64,000 bases of DNA. Origin: Tremella fuciformis (lineage: Eukaryota; Basidiomycota; Tremellomycetes; Tremellales; Tremellaceae). Position numbers and translations under genes: made by a program. Positions 57,000 through 64,000 of this stretch are shown here, piece after piece; the first letter of the stretch is position 1; every line of letters begins with the position of its first letter. The notes under the pieces were generated by a model. The model saw only the letters and a list, made by a program, of their open reading frames with translations, was not told where the DNA came from and ran no database searches. The stretch is taken from the NCBI GenBank assembly GCA_032768795.1, contig CP136493.1, forward strand, positions 1,922,001 through 1,986,000. The letters are read 5' to 3'.

Positions 57000-59487
57000 A
57001 TGACGCTTGTCACCTCCCGCCCGGCGACCGGGCCGGCCACTCACTCCAATTTGGACCCCTCGTCAGCCACACCTACACCTACACCTCCCAACATCGGGCG
57101 CACCTCCAAGCCACGCAACGTGCGACATACCCTTTCTTCCAACCCTATTCTTGGGCATCCCCGTCCCGCCTCTCTGCACCGCGGCAAGTCCGCCGTTAAG
57201 ATCACCTCTCAGTCTGCAGCCCCCGACGATTCTCCCGTGGCTGCTTGTGACGCCTCTACCCCTACACATAGCTTCAACACCGCCAAGAGCTCGTCGCCAG
57301 CTTGCGTCATCGCGGACGCAGGTGCGTCCTCCTCTCTCTTGGCATCGTATAGTGACTGACTCCAGCTACAGAAGATGGGCACGGTACGCCCGGACCCACC
57401 GGCGTGTTTCGACGAACCGCCTCGTCTCTTCCTACTCCCACATACGACCCTAGCTCTGCCAATGACGCCAGTAGCACCACCGACGACTGGCCAACCGCAC
57501 TAGACCGCCAGCCTCGCCACCTAGTCGGGGCGGCCGTGCGCAATCTCGGCGCCAGCGTCTCCGCTCGGCGTGCCTCGGTCATCTCGACCGCCACGTCCTC
57601 GTCCGAGTCGGCCCCGCTGTCTGCCTCTGGCGGCACAAGGTCTCCTTTCCACCCTGCCGACCTCGCCGACTTTCCCCTACTAGAACGGTCCTTCCTCTTC
57701 TCCGCCTCTGCGCCGAGCTACCTCCCGCCTCTTCCGGCAAGCGCACGGACAGACCAGTCTATCATCCTCAACGACTACCTCCCTCAACCCTCTCCGCCCC
57801 AGCAGGCGCTTATGCACGCGCCCTCCCTCCCCAACCTCCTGCTTATTAAGCCCGCCGCTCCAGCCATCATCGCGGCTTCCCGCAGCTTGACCCCTCCGTC
57901 CGGCATAGCGCTCACCAAACCGTTCTCACTCTCTCCGCTGCCGTACACGGACGACGACGTGCCCTTGCCCGAACCGTACAATGCCGCATTCCCGCATCCC
58001 ATCACCGCCTACGCCTCGCCTGGAGTCAACCCCCACACCATCCGGCAGTCGGGCTACGACCGCGTGCTGGCCAGTCTGCTCGTCACCCATCCCGACATCA
58101 TCAAGGGGGACATACTCGCTGCGTGCGACAGGGAGGGCATCACCGCCCCGGCGCTTGCGCTGCACACGACAGAAGGCGAGGGCAACGGGATCCCAGAACG
58201 CCTTTGGACCAAGTTTGACTCTCTCGGTGCGGCGCGCTTACCGCTTGGATCTGCTCCTGGCGCGTCGACTTTCTTCCGGCCGACACCTACCTCGAGCGCG
58301 CTGCCGCCTCGCTTCCAAGCGCTACCGTTTGACGTCATCAAGCCGCCTACTACTCCCACTACACCTGGCGCTCTCTCCGACCTAGACGCGCGAGCTTTTG
58401 GGGGTTTGTATCAGGCTCAGCGGTCCAACTCGGTCCCGAACATCGAGGCGTACGTCTCGCCACGGCAGGTCTCCAAGAGGCACAGCGACATCAGTCTCGG
58501 TCTGGCTGCGGATCTCTCCGACTCGCCCGCGCAATCCATGCATTCGATTGGGGAAGCGCCGGCCTCGTACAAGACCGAGCTGTGCTTGACTTGGCAGGCA
58601 GGCAGGGTGTGCAAGTACTTTGAGCAGTGCCAAGTGAGTTCACGTCGTCCCGCCTGCAGATGGTAAATGTTGACGGCCAGTTTGCGCACGGATACCATGA
58701 GCTTCGCCTGCCGTCTCTTCGCCCCACGCACGACGTATCCTCGTTCCCATCGGCACTCCAGTCCAGCCCATTCGACTCTGCCAGTCCACCAGTCACTCCA
58801 AGCCGTTCGACTGGCCCTGCGCTGTCGAGCGCATATCCACTTCCGTCGACATCGCCCAGTTCTTCCTACAGTGCTGGTGGCAGACAAGAACTCCGCCGCG
58901 CGTCTATGCCGCCGCACTCGGCGCTGCACACTGTCAAGGAGCACGAAGACGACACTCCGCTGCTCGGCTCTGGCTCTGGTCACACGAGCAGGATGGCTGC
59001 AGTCGCACCCATCGGGGCCGAGCGCTTCAGTCCATCCAAGTCCCGCGATTCGACGCCGACCACGCGAAACAACACAGACGGGTCCCGCCGGGACGTCGAG
59101 GCGGACTTCAGCCTTCCATGGCTCTCATCACCGTCGATGCCGCCCTTCCGCCTGTCAATCGACACATCCCCTCAGCCGATGCACCCCTCCAGCGTCGCAG
59201 GAGCCACGAGCATCAACATGACTCCTCGGCTCTCATCGTCGTCTATTTCCACTGCCTCGTCGTCAAGGTTCAGCACGAGCAGCGAGGGGTCGTACCATAC
59301 ATGGGGACCGGCGGCCGAAGATCACACCACGCTCAAAGGTAGAGAGTATGACACTGCATGTGTCCCCGACGAGGCGTATTGGAACGCCTCGATCGCCGCG
59401 CAGCACAAGGCGGCCGTAGTCGGCGGCCCGACGGACACGCTCGACTTTTCCATCGGCCGGTCTATATGGTCCAACGGGCTCTTCTAG
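57000..59487 (+). CDS. CCCH zinc-finger protein with a single TTP-type finger
   Basis: About 770 residues, mostly Ser/Pro/Thr-rich and disordered. A single CCCH finger is assembled across an intron: YKTELCLTWQAGRVCKYFEQ then CQFAHGYHELR, spacing C-x8-C-x5-C-x3-H. The YKTELC lead-in and HGYHELR exit match the tristetraprolin/ZFP36 class that binds AU-rich mRNA elements and recruits deadenylation. Other regions that look conserved: ADFPLLERSFLFS, GYDRVLASLLVTHPDIIKGD and a C-terminal GRSIWSNGLF. Only one finger is visible, while the family usually has two, so RNA binding may differ. An intron at about 57320-57364 restores frame. It lies downstream of NOT3, a component of the deadenylase such proteins recruit, though adjacency may be chance. 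Confidence 0.82.
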
Positions 59488-60017
59488 CCCATGTCCTCGT
59501 GTCCTGCAGTATGGCTTGTGCAGTGTGCATAACCCTGTCCCTGTCTTCCTGTCCGATACACCGCCCGTTCGCCATGGCCACAGCCACGCCATGTCGCTTC
59601 CGCCTTGTCCATGCTCTCTCGCCTCGCCTCGCCGCGTCTCGACTCCACTGCCATCGCCGTCTCGCCCGCTTCCTAGCTCCCTCTGAAAGTGCTTCTCTCC
59701 TCATCATGTCGTCTCCACCCGCATGTGGTCATCTTGTAGATATCTACCTCGGTCTATAGTCGCTCTCTTCGTAATAGGTAAAGTCCTACCATGTCAACAG
59801 GGAAAAGGGAGGGCATCATGTCGGTCATAGGTCGTCCTCTCACGGACAATATGCTCATGTACTCGTCGGCGACATTGGTATGAATGTGGCACCCATCGGC
59901 GGTCTCACCGGGACCTTGTATCCTGTCTGTTGTCGCCTGTTATGCATGCAATACATGAGCTACAGCCATGAGACTTGGTGAGTGGGTGCATCAGGGCGTT
60001 GGTAGCACTTCTACGGG
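59488..60017. other. Region between the CCCH gene and the transposon block
   Basis: 530 bp with no recognised gene. It should hold the CCCH gene terminator and the outer end of the Tc1-like element, whose terminal inverted repeat I could not delimit. Confidence 0.45.
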
Positions 60018-60893
60018 CTAGAAACGCGTGTGTCCTCCCTTGGCTGCAACAACGGCTTTTCTCCTCTCCTCCATCCCCCCAAGCACCCTATCAATTGTTC
60101 CCTGGTCCAGTTGATCCCAAACCATCTCTATCTGCTCCCAAAGCTTGTCGAGAGTCGAGGCCACAGGTCGAAGTTTTGATACTCGCCGTTTGACGATGCC
60201 CCACAGCGGTTCAATGGCGTTCAAGTCGGGCGAGTTTGGGGGGTGGAATAACTGGTGAATGTGCAGTTCTTCCCTAGCCTGTTTAGCGAGGTGAGATCGA
60301 TGCGGACCGGCCCCATCTTCAAGGGTTCTGACACCTTGTATGCCTTCTCGCCGCAGCTCTGAGCAGTATCCGGCCAAACGATCTTCAAGCACGTAATTGA
60401 CGTAGGCAAACCGATCAATCGTTTTCACTGGATCCTTGTGGTCGACATTATAGGCCGTGAGTCGTAGAAGGGGCCACTTGTGACCGATCGCAACCGCTCC
60501 CCATACCATGAGGGTCTCTCGATCCTGCTTGAATGTTGGGACAAGGTGTTTGATCAAGAATTCTTCGCCAGCACGCCGGATTGTCCAGGTCGCCCCAATC
60601 TTCTTCCCCTTCTCAAAGATCACTTCGTCTGTGAAGATCACGGCCGCCCAGTTCCTTCCCAGAGCCTCAGCTGCCCACTTCAGACGCTGGGCTATCTGCT
60701 CAGGCCGTAGATACGGCTTGGCACGGGCCTTTCGCTTGTGCAGGCCCTTGCTATGCGCCGCCCTAGCTGCAGTCTTCCCACAGACGCCTTCCTTCGCCCC
60801 AATCTCGTCCCAGTTCTGCTGTGGGTTCGTGTCAATGTCGGATAGGACTCGTCTCTTGGCGTGAGCATTGTCACGTCGGCCACGCCTCCATGA
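60018..60893 (-). pseudogene. Tc1/mariner-type DDE transposase, 5'-truncated
   Basis: The reading frame is open from a TGA at 60896-60894 to the stop at 60018, about 290 codons, without a good start codon. Visible parts: RVLSDIDTNPQQNWDEIGAK, YLRPEQIAQRLKWAAEAL, NWAAVIFTDEVIFEKGKKIG (first Asp), LMVWGAVAIG, VRTLEDGAGPHRSH (second Asp), and FHPPNSPDLNAIEPLWGIVK (Glu). The spacing from the second Asp to the Glu is 34 residues, i.e. DD34E. The N-terminal helix-turn-helix region is missing, and a likely remnant lies in another frame just upstream (WNEARRRALVIMEAW). A gypsy LTR appears to begin about 40 bp further on, so the 5' part was probably displaced by that insertion. Confidence 0.85.
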
Positions 60894-60936
60894 TCACCAA
60901 AGCACGCCTACGAGCCTCGTTCCAGCCCAGCACGCC

Positions 60937-61115
60937 TGTCAAACACGTGAGCCTATCGTCGATCCTCGAGTAGCCTCGACGACGCTCGAGTAGCCTCGAC
61001 GACTTTAGAGCTCGAGCCTCGTCGATGGTGTTTCAAGGAGAAAGCCCAAGGCGGTGCAGAGGAGGGCACGGGTGATATATATATACAAGTCCTCACCCGT
61101 AGACCGTCCTTAGCA
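60937..61115 (+). repeat. Candidate 5' LTR of the gypsy element
   Basis: A stretch opening TGTCAAAC and closing CCTTAGCA fits TG...CA ends. It contains a tandem 20-nt repeat (CTCGAGTAGCCTCGACGAC at 60965-60983 and 60985-61003) and a TATA-like run ATATATATATAC near 61074-61085. A TGGTATTGAGTCCC sequence at 61119, 3 nt beyond, could be the primer-binding site. Without the 3' LTR the limits are a guess. Confidence 0.35.
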
Positions 61116-61312
61116 CCGTGGTATTGAGTCCCATGGATAGAAAGTAACGGCGCAGCCGTGTTGTCGACGCACGAGAGGCTGTAGGACACACCTTCTCGTG
61201 GAGGACAGAGACAGATCGACAGACAGCACGTGTGAGAGGGCCTATCAGTCGACGACCGGCCAGGCCCCGTGACAGTATACCACGGTGCAACTACCTCTCA
61301 CACGACTAGTTC

Positions 61313-62455
61313 ATGGCACCATCGACTCGACGAACCACGTCGACAGATCCTGAGCATCAGCACATTGCTCTACCCACAAACCTACGACTACCGGTGGACA
61401 CTCGACTGAGAGCCGCCGCGACCAACATGGCCCAACCATTGGGTGATCAGCCGTCTGTGCAGCAGTTGCTCGCGCAGATCGTGCAGCTTCAGGCGGCCCT
61501 CGTCGAGCAGCAGGCGCAGCAACGACAGGGCTCGCCAGGCGTTGGGAACCCGTCCGAGCCGAAGGCGAACCCGCCTGACACGTTTAACGGCAAGGACCCA
61601 GCCGCTTTGGAGCGGTTCATCATGCAGTGCGAGACGGTCTTCAAGCTGCAGCCGTCGAAGTTCTCTGGCGACACGCACAAGGTCATGTATGTGATCTCGT
61701 TCCTCAGGGGATTCGTGCTCGACGCGATTCAGCCCTTGGCGACAGGGCGAGACAGCGATTTGAACGAGAACGGAGAGCATGTCGAGGCTGGCGACTACCT
61801 CGACGAGAAAATTCGGACTTACGCTGGGCTTCGTCGCTACCTGCGCGAGAACTTTGGGGATCCCGACGCGAAGGGGACTGCTCGACGCAAATACTTCTCG
61901 CTGCGGCAGACGGGATCGGGAGCCGAATACTTCGCCAAGATTCGGGAGTACACGTCAGTCCTCTCATGGGAGCTCGACGAGCAAGCAACGGCTCGTGCCA
62001 AGGAAGGGCTCTCCGACGTGCTTCAGGACGAGGTGGCCAGGCACCCCAAAGAGTTCGAGACCTTTGCCGAGCTGCAGGCGTTTGTGGTCCGCCTCGACAA
62101 CAGTCTGCGAGCAAGGGAGGCAGAGAAGAACAAGGCGGAGAACAGGCGAGAGAAGAAGAAGACTGTCCTGGGCGGCAACAACGGCGGATCTACAGCGGTT
62201 ACGTCAGAGGTTGGAGCGGCGGCGACGAACCCCAGACCCTCACCTGGCCCGACAACCTCGTCGAGTCTCAACTCCGCTGCAGCCCCTCGACGAGTCTACC
62301 CTCCTCGCCCTAGGCTCACTCCGGACGAGCACGAGAGGCGAGGCAGCCAGGGCCTTTGCTTCAAGTGCGGAAACGCTGGGCATCTTGCGCGCGACTGCCC
62401 AGGCTCGTTCAACCCCGGCCAACGCGTGAAGCAGGAGCCGCAGGGGGAAGCCTGA
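61313..62455 (+). CDS. Gypsy gag polyprotein
   Basis: 380 residues, uninterrupted. N-terminal Gln-rich coiled segment (LLAQIVQLQAALVEQQAQQR), the capsid-like Retrotrans_gag region (FNGKDPAALERFIMQCETVF, GDTHKVMYVISFLRGFVLDA, GLRRYLRENFGDPDA, ARRKYFSLRQTGSGAEYF), a Lys/Glu-rich linker, and one CCHC zinc knuckle CFKCGNAGHLARDC near the end. It would assemble the virus-like particle and bind element RNA. The TGA at 62453-62455 separates it from pol, which lies in the -1 frame. Confidence 0.93.
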   Translation: MAPSTRRTTSTDPEHQHIALPTNLRLPVDTRLRAAATNMAQPLGDQPSVQQLLAQIVQLQAALVEQQAQQRQGSPGVGNPSEPKANPPDTFNGKDPAALERFIMQCETVFKLQPSKFSGDTHKVMYVISFLRGFVLDAIQPLATGRDSDLNENGEHVEAGDYLDEKIRTYAGLRRYLRENFGDPDAKGTARRKYFSLRQTGSGAEYFAKIREYTSVLSWELDEQATARAKEGLSDVLQDEVARHPKEFETFAELQAFVVRLDNSLRAREAEKNKAENRREKKKTVLGGNNGGSTAVTSEVGAAATNPRPSPGPTTSSSLNSAAAPRRVYPPRPRLTPDEHERRGSQGLCFKCGNAGHLARDCPGSFNPGQRVKQEPQGEA

Positions 62456-64000
62456 GGGGTCCCGAGCTACAAGGAGAAACTCGAGGCCCCGCTCCATACA
62501 CACTCTCCGCCCTCACGCCTCCTGAACAACCGACTTCACCTCTCAAATCCTCTAATCCGACGCCCACTCACCCACCGACGGGGTCCGCTTCCCTCGTCGA
62601 GGAAGATCAACATGAAGAAGAAGCAGAGGACCTGGAGTCCGAGAAGGAGTCTGTACAGAGTGCTAGTGATGCCGAGGAATGCATGAGCGGTGAGGCTTGC
62701 AGGCTGGGAAGGCATCAAGCTGTCGTAGCAGGAAAAGTGGACGGGACGGCCGCTTGCATACTGTTAGATACAGGCGCAGGCGGGACCTTCATTGATCAGG
62801 ACTACGCCGAAGGCCAGGGCTTGACCCAACAGAAGTTGGAGCGACCCAGGAATGTCCTCCTGTTCGACGGCGAACCGTCATCCGCGGGCGAAATCACCCA
62901 CGAAGTGGTGGCCCCGGTGGAGACGCTTGGGGAAACAAGTGAAGAACGGCTAGCGGTTACGCGGCTCGCAGGTGCAGACGTCGTGCTAGGGTACGACTGG
63001 ATGCAAGAGAAGAGAGTAGTCATGGACATGGGAGCTATGGAAGTCACCCGTGGAGAAGAAAAGGTGGCCTCGTCGACGGTCGTCGAGGCTGCTTCAAGTG
63101 ATCTGGCCATTTTGGCTACCAGGGCAAGAAGAGAGAGAGGAAAACACGCGGGGCAGTCCCGTAGGAGCTCCCCGAACCATATCCCCTTGCGGATCAATCG
63201 GTGGGAGCAGAACAGGCTCGCCGCAGAGCGGCTGCGAGGGACTGTCACCGACGAGCTCGAGGAAGTGGTGGGGCGTTTGGACGGGCATCTTGGGTTTGAC
63301 GAGTACACTCTGTCAGAGGAGGAGTCCCAGGCGGTGCGAAGGATCGTTCCGGAGTACTACCATGAGTTCCTCGATGTGTTCCACCCTCGTCGACCCGCCG
63401 ACACGCTTCCGCCGAGTAGAGAATACGACCTGAGGATCAGACTGAAGGAGGGCGCAGAACTACGGGTCGCACCGCTTTACCAACTGTCGCCGGATCAAAT
63501 GAGAGCACTCAGGGAGCTCCTCGCCAAAGAGCAAGCAGCGGGCAAGATCAGGCCATCGAACGCGGCGTATGGGTCGCCGAGCTTTTTCGTCCCTAAGAAG
63601 GTTGCCGGCGAATGGCGAATGGTGGTCGATTACCGGAAGCTCAACGAGGCAACAGTGTCGGACGCGTACCCCTTGCCGTTGATTTCCCAAGTCACGGCTG
63701 ATCTGGCGGAGTCAGAGTGGTACACCAAGTTCGACCTACCGGGAGCCTACCAGCTTCTTCGCATGGCGCCAGGACACGAAGCCTATACCGCCTTTAGGAC
63801 GCCTCTGGGGATGTTCGAGTCCCTGGTAGTGCGAGATGGCTTGAAGAACGCGCCAGCAGTCTTCCAGCACTTCCTCAACGAGGTGCTCAGAGAGTTCGTT
63901 GGGCGGGGAGTGGTGATCTACATCGACGACATTTTGGTCCACGCCAAGAGCCTCGACGAGCTTCGTTCCCTCACAAAGGCGGTACTCGAGGCGTTGCGGA
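62314..64000 (+). CDS. Gypsy pol (protease and reverse transcriptase), partial
   Basis: Open in the -1 frame relative to gag from 62314 to the window end, overlapping gag by 142 nt, so expression by -1 frameshifting is inferred. Order: acidic linker, aspartic protease ILLDTGAGGTFIDQDYA with LGYDWM, a spacer, then reverse transcriptase: PLYQLSPDQMRALRELL, YGSPSFFVPKK, WRMVVDYRKLNEATVSDAYP, YTKFDLPGAYQLLRM (catalytic Asp), KNAPAVFQHFLNEV and VVIYIDDILVHAK (YIDD). The frame stays open to base 64000, and the RNase H and integrase regions lie beyond. No stop codons or frameshifts were seen, so the copy may be intact. Confidence 0.92.

Larger units (their letters stand above)
60937..64000 (+). mobile_element. 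Ty3/gypsy LTR retrotransposon, left part
   Basis: A gag ORF with a zinc knuckle, then an aspartic protease and reverse transcriptase in the order of Ty3/gypsy elements. The element continues past the window, so the RNase H, integrase and 3' LTR are not seen. The left border is taken as the TG at 60937. The open frames suggest a young copy. Confidence 0.88.

Overview
This window is nuclear DNA of a fungus, most likely a basidiomycete and probably a Tremellomycete-like yeast. The reasons are GC-rich sequence, densely packed genes on both strands, many 35-60 nt GT-AG introns that often split motifs, fungal-only families (DASH subunit ASK1, Zn2Cys6 regulator, DDHD phospholipase), and a Ty3/gypsy plus Tc1-like transposon block at the right end. 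The species cannot be named from sequence alone. Exon boundaries were read by eye from frame continuity and splice signals, so internal junctions are approximate.

Layout. 1-8.4 kb: secreted CAP protein (+), tyrosine aminotransferase (-), DDHD phospholipase A1 (-), mitochondrial chalcone-isomerase-fold protein (-), Ser/Thr-rich GPI-type surface protein (-). 9.2-13.1 kb: sugar O-acetyltransferase (+), alpha/beta-hydrolase (+), EBP1-like M24 protein (-). 13.5-24.4 kb: a probable amine-utilisation neighbourhood with a short-chain dehydrogenase, a copper amine oxidase, a Zn2Cys6 regulator divergent from an APC amino-acid/amine permease, and a flavin amine oxidase. 24.7-32.7 kb: complex I 30-kDa subunit, a giant disordered protein, and a proline/serine-rich protein. 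33.3-42.9 kb: ferric reductase, a PB1 protein with about four ZZ fingers (NBR1-like), and a multi-FAS1 membrane protein. 43-51.4 kb: DASH ASK1 head-to-head with the SAGA deubiquitinase UBP8, then ribosomal protein uS19 (RPS15) and DNA polymerase epsilon subunit B. 51.4-52.3 kb: an AT-richer, hairpin-bearing island without genes. 52.3-59.5 kb: the CCR4-NOT subunit NOT3/5, a 2.3 kb gene-free stretch with a pyrimidine-rich leader, and a single-CCCH-finger protein. 60-64 kb: a truncated Tc1/mariner transposase, then a gypsy element (probable short LTR, gag, frame-shifted pol) running off the window.

How the genes work together. Most are independent housekeeping genes. The clearest functional grouping is 13.5-24.4 kb: a permease, two chemically distinct amine oxidases, an oxidoreductase and a dedicated regulator, with GATA-type motifs in the promoters. 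This suggests an inducible, nitrogen-regulated route for using amines as a nitrogen or carbon source. The right-hand transposon block looks nested: the gypsy LTR begins just beyond the broken 5' part of the transposase. No tRNA, rRNA or CRISPR array was recognised.
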